A DNA stretch of 64,000 bases from Bacteroidales bacterium (GTDB lineage Bacteria; Bacteroidota; Bacteroidia; Bacteroidales; WCHB1-69): assembly GCA_017525505.1 (NCBI GenBank), contig JAFXSR010000017.1:1-64000 (forward strand), given 5' to 3'. A model generated the notes under the pieces. That model was given only the letters and a program-made list of their open reading frames with translations, was not told where the DNA came from and ran no database searches. Every line of letters starts with the position of its first letter. Position 1 is the first letter of the stretch. Shown here piece after piece: positions 35,619-43,662 of the stretch. Made by a program: the position numbers and the translations under genes.

Positions 35619-35790
35619 GGGGAGTCTCGCACTGCGTGCTCGAGGGGAGTTTCGGGCTTCGCCCTCAAGGGGAGACATGCACTACGTGCATTCGGGGAGA
35701 CGGAAAAACGTACACTAACGTGTACTCGGAAAGACGGGAAGACAGGGAGACGATAATCGTCTCACCGAGCGAATGAAATGAGCGTCTATA
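35619..35790 (+). repeat. GGGGAG mini-hairpin array A1
   Basis: Five units follow GGGGAG or GGGAG spacers. The stems are GCAC-TGC-GTGC (35629-35639), GGGC-TTC-GCCC (35654-35664), ATGCAC-TAC-GTGCAT (35677-35691), GTACAC-TAAC-GTGTAC (35710-35725) and GAGACGA-TAA-TCGTCTC (35747-35763). Stem sequence differs in every unit while pairing is kept. 34 bp including the first unit are identical to array A2. No gene lies in 35617-35823. The last ~30 bp before the next ATG are AT-rich with no -7 box. Confidence 0.8.
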
Positions 35791-35823
35791 CGCATTAACG
35801 AATAAACAATAAAACAACATACA

Positions 35824-36915
35824 ATGAAAAAAGGACTCAAAATTATCATTTTCACGCTGATTGGCCTGATCTTTATCGGCACCTTCGTATTTCTGTGTCA
35901 GAAATCAAAGAAGAAAGAAATCCAGTACAACGAATATGAGGTAGTGCAGATGGACATCAAGCGGCAGGCTCTGATTACCGGCAAAATCAATCCCCGCAAC
36001 GAGGTGGCCATCAAGCCTCAAATCAATGGCATCATTGCCGAACTGTATAAGGAAGCCGGACAGGAAGTGAAGGAAAATGAGGTGATCGCCAAGTTGAAAG
36101 TGATACCCGACATGAACTCGCTGAGCGCCGCCCAAAGCCGTGTGCGTCTCGCGGAAATCAACTACGATCAGGCCCTGAGTACCTACAAGCGCGAAAAAGC
36201 CTTGTATGACCAGAAACTCATCAGTCAGGAGTCCTTTGAACAGACCACCCAAATGCTGGAGCAAGCCCGCGAGGAGAAATCGGCGGCAAAAGATGCGTTG
36301 GAAATTATCCGCGACGGGGTTTCCTCTTCCAACGCCACCTCCAGCTCCACCCTGGTGCGCTCCACCATTTCCGGACTCATTCTGGATGTTCCCGTCAAAG
36401 TGGGTAACTCTGTCATTCAGGCCAACACGCTCAACGACGGCACCACGGTGGCCACCATCGCCAACATGAACGACCTGATTTTCGTGGGCAATGTCGATGA
36501 GACAGAAGTCGGCACCCTGCAAGAAGGCATGCCGCTCACCATCACCATCGGAGCCTTGCAGGATTTGAGTTTTGAGGCCACCCTGGAATACATCGCCCCA
36601 AAAGCCACCGAAAGCAACGGCACCAACAAGTTTGAAATCAAAGCCGCCGTGCTGCCCCAGAAAGAGCACAAAATACGCTCAGGCTACAGCGCCAATGCCG
36701 AAATCACCCTCGAACAAGCCACCGGAGTGCTGGCGGTTCCTGAAAGCGCTCTTGAATTCTCAGGCGACTCCACCTTTGTCTATGTCAAACGAAACGGCAC
36801 TTTCACCCGCCAGGCAGTGGAAACCGGCCTCAGCGACGGCATCAACATCCAAATTACCAGCGGCCTGAAAGAAGGCGAATTGGTAAGAGGCTCACAAATC
36901 TTTGATAAAGAATAA
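35824..36915 (+). CDS. MacA/HlyD-type periplasmic adaptor protein
   Basis: A 363-residue membrane-fusion protein. One N-terminal transmembrane helix (IIIFTLIGLIFIGTFVFLC) is followed by a lipoyl half (KINPRNEVAIKPQINGIIAEL). A long coiled-coil hairpin covers about 97-165 (SRVRLAEINYDQALSTYKRE, ESFEQTTQMLEQAREEKSAA). The second lipoyl half reads STISGLILDVPVKVGN. A beta-barrel and membrane-proximal domain complete it (VPESALEFSGDSTFVYVKRNG). It links the inner-membrane MacB-like complex to the outer-membrane channel encoded 3 bp downstream. Confidence 0.93.
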   Translation: MKKGLKIIIFTLIGLIFIGTFVFLCQKSKKKEIQYNEYEVVQMDIKRQALITGKINPRNEVAIKPQINGIIAELYKEAGQEVKENEVIAKLKVIPDMNSLSAAQSRVRLAEINYDQALSTYKREKALYDQKLISQESFEQTTQMLEQAREEKSAAKDALEIIRDGVSSSNATSSSTLVRSTISGLILDVPVKVGNSVIQANTLNDGTTVATIANMNDLIFVGNVDETEVGTLQEGMPLTITIGALQDLSFEATLEYIAPKATESNGTNKFEIKAAVLPQKEHKIRSGYSANAEITLEQATGVLAVPESALEFSGDSTFVYVKRNGTFTRQAVETGLSDGINIQITSGLKEGELVRGSQIFDKE

Positions 36916-36918
36916 ACC

Positions 36919-38256
36919 ATGAAAAAAATACTGCTTAGTTTCATTGCAAGTTTATTGTTTACCTCCGTCTTGGGACAGGAAAACAATTCCCTACATGGTC
37001 CATGGACACTGGACGAGTGCATCAATTATGCCATTGAGCACAACAATGGGGTCAAGCAAAGCCAATATTCGGTACAGCGGAGCTCTATTGAGTTGAACAC
37101 CGCCAAAAATAGTGTATGGCCATCCCTCTCGGCCAATGGTTCCCAAGGTTTTAACTTCGGAAGAGGATTATCGGAAGATAACACCTACATCCAGAATAAC
37201 ACCGCCAATACCTCATTCAGCATCGGCGGTAGTTTGGATTTGTTCACAGGATTGAGAACCAAGAACACCATCACCATGGGCAAACTCAACCTGCAAGCTG
37301 CCACCGCTGACTACGAAAAGGCGAAAGACGACATCCGTGTAGCCGTAATGCAAGCCTATATGCAGATTCTCTACAGCATGGAAATCAGCAAAGTAGCCAT
37401 CGAGCAAATCCGCATCGACTCTATGCAGGTGGAACGGCTTACGATTTTGGAAAAAGCAGGAAAAGTGGGTCCCTCGGAAGTGGCTACCCAGAAGTCCTCT
37501 TTGGCACAAAGCCAACTCACCTATACCCAAGCCCTCAACCAACTGAAGCTGGCAGTTCTCGAGTTGACCCAACTGCTGGAACTTCCCTCTCCCGAAGGAT
37601 TTACGGTTAGCCCACTGGACATCTCCAACTTCACTCTGCGCCAGCTGCCCAATCCCGAGCAAATCTATCTTCAGGCAGTAGAGGTTCGACCTGCCATCCG
37701 TGCAGAAGAAATCCGCTACGACTACGCCAAAACCAACATCTCTCTGGCTAAAAGCGGCTATATTCCAACCCTCTCCATGAATGGCGGTATTGGCACCAAC
37801 TATTATGCCCTGCTGGGTTATCAGAACAAAAATTTCGGACAGCAACTGAAAGACAATTTCAGTCCTTACCTCGGGTTTAATCTGAATATTCCTATTTTCG
37901 ATAAGCTGGTTACCCGCAACAATGTGCGTAGTGCCAAACTGCAGCTGAATAACCAGCAGCTCCAGCTGGACAATGCCAAGAAGACCCTCTACAAGGAAAT
38001 CCAGCAGGCCTACTACGGGGCGGTAGCTGCACGCGACAAATACAAAAGCAGCAAGACAGCGGCGGAAAGCTCCGAAGAAGCCTTTCTTCTGGAGAAAGCC
38101 CGCTATGAAAACGGGAAAGTCACATTAACAGAATTCAACGAAGCCAAGAACAATTACCTGAAAGCATCTTCCGACTTAGTGCAAGCGCAATACGACTATA
38201 TTTATAAAGTGCAGTTGTTAGAGTTCTACCGCAGCGGGGAAACGGAGAAACGGTAA
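36919..38256 (+). CDS. TolC-family outer-membrane efflux protein
   Basis: A 445-residue protein with a signal peptide (cleavage near VLGQ, residue 20). Two TolC repeats follow: WTLDECINYAIEHNNGVKQS with AKNSVWPSLSANGSQGFNFG, then PAIRAEEIRYDYAKTNISLAKSGYIP with long helices up to YENGKVTLTEFNEAKNNYLKA. Trimers form the outer-membrane exit duct for the MacA/MacB-like system encoded upstream. Its last residues (SGETEKR) are encoded by GGGGAAACGGAG-type sequence resembling the spacer of array A2, so the repeat may have extended into the gene. Confidence 0.92.
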   Translation: MKKILLSFIASLLFTSVLGQENNSLHGPWTLDECINYAIEHNNGVKQSQYSVQRSSIELNTAKNSVWPSLSANGSQGFNFGRGLSEDNTYIQNNTANTSFSIGGSLDLFTGLRTKNTITMGKLNLQAATADYEKAKDDIRVAVMQAYMQILYSMEISKVAIEQIRIDSMQVERLTILEKAGKVGPSEVATQKSSLAQSQLTYTQALNQLKLAVLELTQLLELPSPEGFTVSPLDISNFTLRQLPNPEQIYLQAVEVRPAIRAEEIRYDYAKTNISLAKSGYIPTLSMNGGIGTNYYALLGYQNKNFGQQLKDNFSPYLGFNLNIPIFDKLVTRNNVRSAKLQLNNQQLQLDNAKKTLYKEIQQAYYGAVAARDKYKSSKTAAESSEEAFLLEKARYENGKVTLTEFNEAKNNYLKASSDLVQAQYDYIYKVQLLEFYRSGETEKR

Positions 38257-38266
38257 GACGAGAAGA

Positions 38267-38364
38267 CGGGGAGTCTCGCACTGCGTGCTCGAGGGGAGTT
38301 AGGCTTCGCCTAGGGGGAGTCTCACGCTTCGCGTTCGAGGGGAGTTGTGCTACGCACAAGAGGA
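38267..38364 (+). repeat. GGGGAG mini-hairpin array A2
   Basis: Four units with GGGGAG spacers: GCAC-TGC-GTGC (38278-38288), AGGC-TTC-GCCT (38301-38311), ACGC-TTC-GCGT (38324-38334) and TTGTGC-TAC-GCACAA (38345-38359), then a final GGAG. Same architecture as A1, with a different set of stems after the first. Confidence 0.8.
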
Positions 38365-38495
38365 GTCTTTCTTAGCTTAAAGTCCTATATGTAGCCATTA
38401 CCGCCATGCGTTTTGCCAACGGTTCCGACACCTACGCCCGCCACAAGGGCTTATACATTTTTTTCAATTAATCTTATTCATAAAAGATTTTTTAC

Positions 38496-38503
38496 TAATT
38501 TTG
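38496..38503 (+). promoter_or_regulatory. -7 promoter box of the candidate structured RNA
   Basis: TAATTTTG, an exact TAnnTTTG match, with no start codon leading to a gene for more than 350 bp. The predicted start is near 38510. Confidence 0.55.
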
Positions 38504-38509
38504 CAGGGT

Positions 38510-38740
38510 CTATTGAAGCACTATTGTGTGCTTGGATAGGCAGATTTTTATGACATATTGAGCTTGACGCTCTTGTCCTCTCGATGCAAAGTCTGGAAAA
38601 CAATGCTATGAACTGAGAATAAGATGGCGAAAAGTTCACGTTTTAGGCGTGAATTTTATTCGACCCTTATTTAGTTCAAGGTATTTCCAGACACCTGCAT
38701 TGAAAATAAGCGGCAAAACGAAGAATTCATGCCTTTTTTT
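38510..38740 (+). ncRNA. candidate structured non-coding RNA (possibly 6S-like)
   Basis: Hairpin 1 is AAGCAC/GTGCTT (38516-38532) and hairpin 2 GAGC/GCTC (38560-38572). Then comes one long rod from 38584 to 38700: ATGCA/TGCAT, GTCTGGAAA/TTTCCAGAC, TGAACT/AGTTCA, AATAAG/CTTATT, CGAA/TTCG and GTTCACG/CGTGAAT, separated by small internal loops. A T-rich tract (38733-38740) could end transcription. A long bulged rod of this size recalls 6S RNA, but no diagnostic sequence was recognised. No coding frame fits. The strand is chosen from the promoter. Confidence 0.5.
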
Positions 38741-38861
38741 CTATCCCTTATTTGAACAAAGTATCCAGTTCCGAATAGCGGGGATGCCGAAAACCGTATT
38801 TGAGAGTAGGTGTATTGAATAAAAACCGATGGGGACAATGTGACAACAGTCCAAAAACAAG

Positions 38862-39764
38862 ATGAAAAGAAATCTGACATTTTTCATGATTGTATGCTTT
38901 GCCATACTCTTCACTGCCTGCCACAAGGAAAGTGAAGGCGTGTACAACCCTGGCAAGAAAATCAGCAAAACTTACTACACGGCTTATAACTCCGATGGCA
39001 CAATAGAACAACCTAGACATTTATCAGAGACATATACATGGAACAAAGACAACACGTTGAATAATATAGAAAGCGAATGGAGTCGGCAATCGTACACTTA
39101 TTACTCCAATAAACGTATTAAAACATATACATACCAGAGTAAGGTAGATGGATGGAGCTACACATCTGAGTATAAATACAAAGGGAATCAATTGTCTGAA
39201 ATTAAACTTTCTGATGGTGAGATTTATCAATTCACTCACAAAAATGGAAAGATTGTTACAATAACATACGGGGTGTACAACAACGACAAAAATGCCGATA
39301 AAAGCAAAGTGAGTCCTTTGCGTTTTGTGTTATCTGAAGAAATTTGCAGGGATATTCAGGAGAATATTGAAATGCAACGGGCGAAGAAGGTGGGAAAGGG
39401 ATCCAATACAGGTACTGATGTTCACGTGCTTTCAACCTATACATTAACTTGGACGAAAGACAATGTCACAAAAATGGTTTATATGGATGAAGAAGATGGG
39501 CGAACAATAACCAATACTTATCAGTATGATAGCTACAATAATCCATATTATAATAGTGATTATACTGAAGTATACAGTCTGTCAAAAAACAATATTATTA
39601 GTGAGAAACATGAACAAGGTAATAGCTTACGTGTAATAACCTATACCTATACTTATGAGGATCAGTATCCTGTTCGTAAGCAACAATCAAGCCAAAGTTA
39701 TTGGAATGGTTCTCTGATGTCTGAATCTAATAATAGGCTTACAGAATATGAATATTTGAATTAA
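38862..39764 (+). CDS. lipoprotein with YD/RHS-like wording, unknown function
   Basis: A 300-residue lipoprotein (LFTAC, Cys20). The body is built of short beta-hairpin motifs rich in Tyr, Thr and Lys (LSETYTWNKDNTLNNIES, YTYYSNKRIKTYTYQ, SEYKYKGNQLSEIKLSDG, TNTYQYDSYNNPYYN), reminiscent of DUF4595-like or RHS/YD beta-sheet repeats found in Bacteroidota surface lipoproteins. No catalytic motif is visible. It follows the candidate structured RNA, has no clear -7 box of its own, and ends at an intrinsic terminator. Confidence 0.7.
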   Translation: MKRNLTFFMIVCFAILFTACHKESEGVYNPGKKISKTYYTAYNSDGTIEQPRHLSETYTWNKDNTLNNIESEWSRQSYTYYSNKRIKTYTYQSKVDGWSYTSEYKYKGNQLSEIKLSDGEIYQFTHKNGKIVTITYGVYNNDKNADKSKVSPLRFVLSEEICRDIQENIEMQRAKKVGKGSNTGTDVHVLSTYTLTWTKDNVTKMVYMDEEDGRTITNTYQYDSYNNPYYNSDYTEVYSLSKNNIISEKHEQGNSLRVITYTYTYEDQYPVRKQQSSQSYWNGSLMSESNNRLTEYEYLN

Positions 39765-39776
39765 ACACAAAAAGAT

Positions 39777-39808
39777 GGGGAGGTTCATGAAGACTTCCCC
39801 GTTTTTTT
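39777..39808 (+). terminator. intrinsic terminator after the lipoprotein gene
   Basis: Stem GGGGAGGT/ACTTCCCC (one G-T pair) with a following 7-T tract. Confidence 0.85.
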
Positions 39809-39828
39809 GCTATTATTTATAATTTTCA

Positions 39829-39965
39829 ACGGCAGTCGGAATATGATTGAATTGTGTGTCGTCAATAGAGTGTCTCCCCGTCTTTGTCATGTAGGTCTGT
39901 CACATTGTGACAGCCGTGTGTTGAACCTGTTGCGGCTGCCGTGATACGACTGCCCTACATAATGC
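39829..39965 (+). repeat. nested inverted repeats
   Basis: CTGTCAC-ATT-GTGACAG (39897-39913) lies inside an ATGTAGG/CCTACAT pairing (39889 to 39961), and GGCAGTCG near 39832 pairs with CGACTGCC near 39948. No coding frame fits. The stretch 39809-40052 otherwise shows only the direct repeat at 40031. Confidence 0.5.
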
Positions 39966-40030
39966 TACCTGATGTGCCCATGTGATGTGCGAGTATCGTC
40001 TTATACAGACTTTCTACGGAAGAAACCGTC

Positions 40031-40049
40031 GGCATGGCCCACGCACGCA
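40031..40049 (+). repeat. direct repeat flanking the ORF6N gene, left copy
   Basis: GGCATGGCCCACGCACGCA matches 41063-41081 at 17 of 19 positions in the same orientation, bracketing about 1 kb that holds the ORF6N gene. Confidence 0.5.
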
Positions 40050-40052
40050 GCA

Positions 40053-40658
40053 TCAGGAGTTGATTCTTTTCTTTAGCTCTGCCACTTCTTCCCTTAATTT
40101 TCGGACTTCATCCTCATTCTCGCGTTTTACTGAATGCTTGAATTTGAACATAGCCAGATTCAGTTCGAAGGAGGTTTCGCTGCTCTGCTTGGGAAGGATA
40201 TCGCTCATGATGTCCTCCACTAATTGTCCACCTCGGTGTAGAAGGACTTGTTGCTCTGTGCTTTTGTCCTCATATTGCGGAACTTCGACAATCACCCGTG
40301 AAAGTTCTTTTAATTTGGCGTATGCTTCCACAATGGCGAGGGTTGTTTCTACCGCTTTCGGACTTTTGAGAATGGTGGCTAACATGTAAAGTCCCTTTTC
40401 GGTGAAGGCTTTGGGAACAACAGTAGAATGTTTTTGTTTCTCGAACCGGTGAAAATTTTTCACCAGTTCATCTCTCTCCGTATCCAATAGTTCAAAAACA
40501 TAGCCTTCTGGAAACTTGTCTGGGTTGTTTTTTACTGATTTGTTGATTTGTTTGGTTTCCACACCATACAAATCGGCCACATCTGAATCCAAAATCACCT
40601 GTTGATTCCGCAGGGTGATAATTTTCTTTTCCACTTCAGAAAGTAAATTGTTTTCCAT
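40053..40658 (-). CDS. ORF6N/KilA-N-type DNA-binding protein
   Basis: A 201-residue protein. The N-terminal ORF6N domain reads IITLRNQQVILDSDVADLYGVETKQINKSVKNNPDKFPEGYVFEL (seen in parts), followed by FTEKGLYMLATILKS. The C-terminus is a long coiled coil (VKRENEDEVRKLREEVAELKKRI). The domain comes from phage and large DNA virus regulators and is scattered over Bacteroidota genomes, often as a lone gene; its function is unknown. Direct repeats flank it, consistent with transfer. Its own -7 box lies 31 bp upstream. Confidence 0.88.
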   Translation of the reverse strand: MENNLLSEVEKKIITLRNQQVILDSDVADLYGVETKQINKSVKNNPDKFPEGYVFELLDTERDELVKNFHRFEKQKHSTVVPKAFTEKGLYMLATILKSPKAVETTLAIVEAYAKLKELSRVIVEVPQYEDKSTEQQVLLHRGGQLVEDIMSDILPKQSSETSFELNLAMFKFKHSVKRENEDEVRKLREEVAELKKRINS

Positions 40659-40689
40659 AGTATTGAAAATTTAAGGTTTATACTGTCTG

Positions 40690-40697
40690 CAAAGTTA
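40690..40697 (-). promoter_or_regulatory. -7 promoter box for the ORF6N gene
   Basis: TAACTTTG on the minus strand, 31 bp before the start codon at 40658. Confidence 0.55.
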
Positions 40698-41062
40698 CGA
40701 TAACCAAACTGAAAAAACAATAGTGAAATCCGTGTTAATTTATTAAAAATCAATGGTTTGATAAATTACATATTCTTATCAAAAAGTGGACAAAATCGTT
40801 CAAAAGATTGCAGAAAAGAAAAAGTTTAATTTTTGGAATCTAGCTTAAGTAGGTAAGAGAGGAACCGAGATTTCGGAAATTTTAAGCCCTGATGCCGCGT
40901 GTGGGGGCAAAGTCGACGGTTGGGGGGTGCGGGCTTGTGCGGCTGCACTTACCGTCGACAAGATCTTTTGGTTCCTTTTCCTTCTTTGGAAAAGGAACGG
41001 AAAATGTCAACAAAGATCTTTGCACACTTTCCATCTTTGGAACAAGTATGAGAAAAAAGGTT

Positions 41063-41081
41063 GGTATGGCCTACGCACGCA
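41063..41081 (+). repeat. direct repeat flanking the ORF6N gene, right copy
   Basis: GGTATGGCCTACGCACGCA, partner of 40031-40049. Confidence 0.5.
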
Positions 41082-41141
41082 TCGTCATGGCAAGTGTCAG
41101 CCAGAATCAGTAAAAAATCCCTGCCTTTATCCTATACTCGG

Positions 41142-41174
41142 CCTGTGCTTATCCTGTGCTTATCCTGTGCATAT
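41142..41174 (+). repeat. 11-bp tandem repeat
   Basis: CCTGTGCTTAT occurs twice, then CCTGTGCATAT, head to tail with no gap. It lies in non-coding DNA. Confidence 0.8.
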
Positions 41175-41513
41175 CCCCAAGCAGTATTTTCGGATGCGAT
41201 GCAACGCGGCACTACAATTCCATCATGGGCAAGTGGCGGAGGTCATGAAGAGGCAGCTGCGTCCTCGCAGCTGCACAGCAACAACTGTGGGATGCAAATG
41301 TCCCCCATAGAAATGCGCTTTCACCGACAAATTCTTCCAAAATTACATTCGACCAAACCGAAATTTGGACACCAGCGGATTCGCACTTTTTTGCGATTTG
41401 TAATTTTTATTACAAAAAAGACATCTTTTCAATTGAAAAATGTAATTTTTTATTTATTTGATTATTAATAAGTTGAATATTATTTATCCTTGATTTATTC
41501 GAAATGATTTTGT

Positions 41514-41521
41514 ATGTTTGT
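41514..41521 (+). promoter_or_regulatory. -7 promoter box for the DUF1016 nuclease
   Basis: TATGTTTG, 32 bp before the ATG at 41554. Confidence 0.55.
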
Positions 41522-41553
41522 CGGCAAAAATATAAAAAATCAAGATTGATCTC

Positions 41554-42645
41554 ATGAGTAAATCAATTACAATTCAAGACAAAGACTACCTGCAATGGGT
41601 GAAAGAACTGGGTTCAAGATATCGTAGAAGCCAAATTAAGGCTGCGGTGAAAGTCAATGAGGAGATGTTGCGTTTCTATTGGGAACTGGGAAAGGATATT
41701 GTGGAACGCAATGCTGAAAACAAGTATGGAAGTTCTTTTTATGCAAGCTTAAGTACAGACTTGAAAAGCGAAATTCCATCAGCAACAGGACTGTCTGAAA
41801 GAAATTTGCGCTATATAAAAAGATTCTATTTACTTTATAATGAATTCTTTGTGAATTTGCAGCAAGTTGCTGCAAATTTTGATACTTGTCCACAATTCAT
41901 GAACAAGTACCTTGAGGAATTGTTCTCCATCCCATGGGGTCATCACATGTTACTGATAGACAAGTGCAAAGATAATCCAAAAAAAGCGTTGTTCTTTGTA
42001 CATCAGACCGTGCAAAATGGTTGGAGCCGGAATATGCTTTCAAACTCAATCAACACAGATCATTACGAACGACAAGGTCATGCGTTGACAAATTTTAAAC
42101 GAACACTGCCCGAAGAAGCCAGTGATCTAGCTCAGGAACTGACCAAAGACCCCTACAACTTCGCCTTTACTGGTATCACTGGCAAACACAACGAAAAACT
42201 GTTGAAAGACAAATTGCTTGATAACATCACACAATTCCTTGTGGAACTTGGCACAGGATTCGCGTATATGGGCAGAGAATACCGATTGCAAATAGGTGAA
42301 ACAGAAAATTATATTGACCTGCTGTTCTACAATTTGAACCTTTCGTGCTATGTGGTAATTGAAGTTAAAATTGGCAAGTTTGAATTTGCCGATGCTGGAC
42401 AACTTGGAGGATATGTGGTTGCCTGCAATCATATCCTAAAGAAAGAAGGCAGGGACAATCCCACTATTGGCATTCTAATCTGTAAGGAAAAATACAACCT
42501 TGTTGCCCAATACGCATTGGAGGCCAGTAGTCAGCCCATGGGAATATCGGAATACGAACTGGCAAAACTTTACCCCGAAAAAGTGAAAGGAACCATTCCT
42601 ACCATCGAAGAGCTGGAACAACTGGAAAATAGATTAGATATTTGA
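41554..42645 (+). CDS. DUF1016 (YhcG-type) PD-(D/E)XK nuclease-family protein
   Basis: A 363-residue protein with both DUF1016 parts. The N-terminal helical domain (IKAAVKVNEEMLRFYWELGKDI, YASLSTDLKSEIPSATGLSERNLRYIKRF, in parts) is followed by the C-terminal nuclease-like domain: YIDLLFYNLNLSCYVVIEVKIGKFEFADAGQL (in parts), where Asp of IDLLFYN and the E-x-K at about 270-272 fit the PD-(D/E)XK core. Family members travel in mobile and defence regions; their target is unresolved. It stands alone, with its own -7 box. Confidence 0.9.
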   Translation: MSKSITIQDKDYLQWVKELGSRYRRSQIKAAVKVNEEMLRFYWELGKDIVERNAENKYGSSFYASLSTDLKSEIPSATGLSERNLRYIKRFYLLYNEFFVNLQQVAANFDTCPQFMNKYLEELFSIPWGHHMLLIDKCKDNPKKALFFVHQTVQNGWSRNMLSNSINTDHYERQGHALTNFKRTLPEEASDLAQELTKDPYNFAFTGITGKHNEKLLKDKLLDNITQFLVELGTGFAYMGREYRLQIGETENYIDLLFYNLNLSCYVVIEVKIGKFEFADAGQLGGYVVACNHILKKEGRDNPTIGILICKEKYNLVAQYALEASSQPMGISEYELAKLYPEKVKGTIPTIEELEQLENRLDI

Positions 42646-42758
42646 CAGCCATTGCCAGTGATTTTTCCGCTACCATCTCCTCCCTTCTTGTTCACGGCAC
42701 ACCATTCCGCTATGAACGCAGTGAGCAAGAGAAATCTCGAATGCGATTCTTCAATTGG

Positions 42759-42789
42759 CTCATTAGCACATTATCTCATTAGCACATTC
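42759..42789 (+). repeat. 16-bp direct repeat before gldA
   Basis: CTCATTAGCACATT occurs at 42759 and again at 42775, just upstream of the -7 box. It resembles the TTAGCAAAT words at 8040. Confidence 0.6.
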
Positions 42790-42799
42790 AAAAAATTTG

Positions 42800-42807
42800 T
42801 ATCTTTG
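42800..42807 (+). promoter_or_regulatory. -7 promoter box for the GldA-like gene
   Basis: TATCTTTG, 22 bp before the ATG at 42830. Confidence 0.6.
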
Positions 42808-42829
42808 CCTCCCAAAACAAATATAAATT

Positions 42830-43573
42830 ATGTCCATCGCAGTTCATCATGTTTCAAAGGTTTTCGGCACCCAGTATGCTTTAGACGATGTCAGTTTTGA
42901 AATCAAAAAAGGAGAAATTGTGGGCTTTCTAGGTCCTAACGGAGCCGGCAAATCCACCATGATGAAAATCATCACCTCCTTCATCCCTCCCACCAAAGGC
43001 GATGTGGAAGTCTGTGGCTTGGATATTTGGAACGACTCGCTGGAATTACGCAAGAAAGTGGGCTACCTGTCTGAGGCCAACCCCTTATATTACGACATGT
43101 ATGTACGTGAATTTCTGGAATTTATTGCAGGCATCCATCAGCTGAAAAACAAAAAGGAACGCATAGACCACATCATCAAAATCACAGGGCTTACCCCGGA
43201 AATGCACAAGAAAATAGGAGCTTTGTCGCGTGGTTACAAGCAACGTGTGGGCATTGCCCAAGCCCTGATCCACGACCCGGAAGTGCTGATTCTGGATGAG
43301 CCTACCACCGGTCTCGACCCCAACCAATTGCTGGAAATACGTGAACTCATCAAGCAGTGCGGCAAAACCAAAACTGTGTTGCTGTCCACCCACATCATGC
43401 AGGAAGTGGAGGCCGTTTGCGACCGCATCATCATCATCAACAAAGGCAAAATCGTTGCCGACGCCAAGATTGACGACATCAGAAAGATGACGGAGAAAAT
43501 GGGATTCAAACGTCAGGAAGAACGTGCCACCAACTTGGAGATGGAGGAATTGTTCCGCCAACTTACCAGATAG
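42830..43573 (+). CDS. gldA: ABC transporter ATPase, GldA-like
   Basis: A 247-residue ATPase. Walker A GPNGAGKST (residues 35-43), a modified signature ALSRGYKQRVG near 128, Walker B VLILDEPTTGLDP near 150, and H-loop STHIM. This sequence style (SIAVHHVSKVFGTQYALDDV) matches GldA, the ATPase of the gliding-associated GldAFG transporter. It is about 50 residues shorter than typical GldA and no gldF/gldG follows, so its permease is elsewhere or it serves another exporter. It converges on rho without a visible terminator. The symbol is tentative. Confidence 0.75.
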   Translation: MSIAVHHVSKVFGTQYALDDVSFEIKKGEIVGFLGPNGAGKSTMMKIITSFIPPTKGDVEVCGLDIWNDSLELRKKVGYLSEANPLYYDMYVREFLEFIAGIHQLKNKKERIDHIIKITGLTPEMHKKIGALSRGYKQRVGIAQALIHDPEVLILDEPTTGLDPNQLLEIRELIKQCGKTKTVLLSTHIMQEVEAVCDRIIIINKGKIVADAKIDDIRKMTEKMGFKRQEERATNLEMEELFRQLTR

Positions 43574-43662
43574 TTCAGCCAGACAGTAATTCAAACCATA
43601 AGCGAATCCGACTGCTATCCAATCAGGACAAGAATTAATCTAACTGGTATCAAATCAAGTTA

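Larger units (their letters stand above)
40912..41274 (+). repeat. cluster of hairpins in a gene-free stretch
   Basis: Within the roughly 800-bp gap between the divergent ORF6N and DUF1016 genes: GTCGACGGT/ACCGTCGAC (40912-40959), GTTCCTTTTCC/GGAAAAGGAAC (40971-40998), the right direct-repeat copy (41063-41081), an 11-bp tandem repeat (41142-41174) and GCAGCTGCG/CGCAGCTGC (41253-41274). Open frames here have no protein-like composition. Nothing else was recognised in 40698-41513. Confidence 0.55.

Noticed and set aside
40927-41310. 127-codon frame in the gap before the DUF1016 gene
   Set aside because: It runs through hairpins and an 11-bp tandem repeat and its composition (many Cys, His, Arg) is not protein-like.
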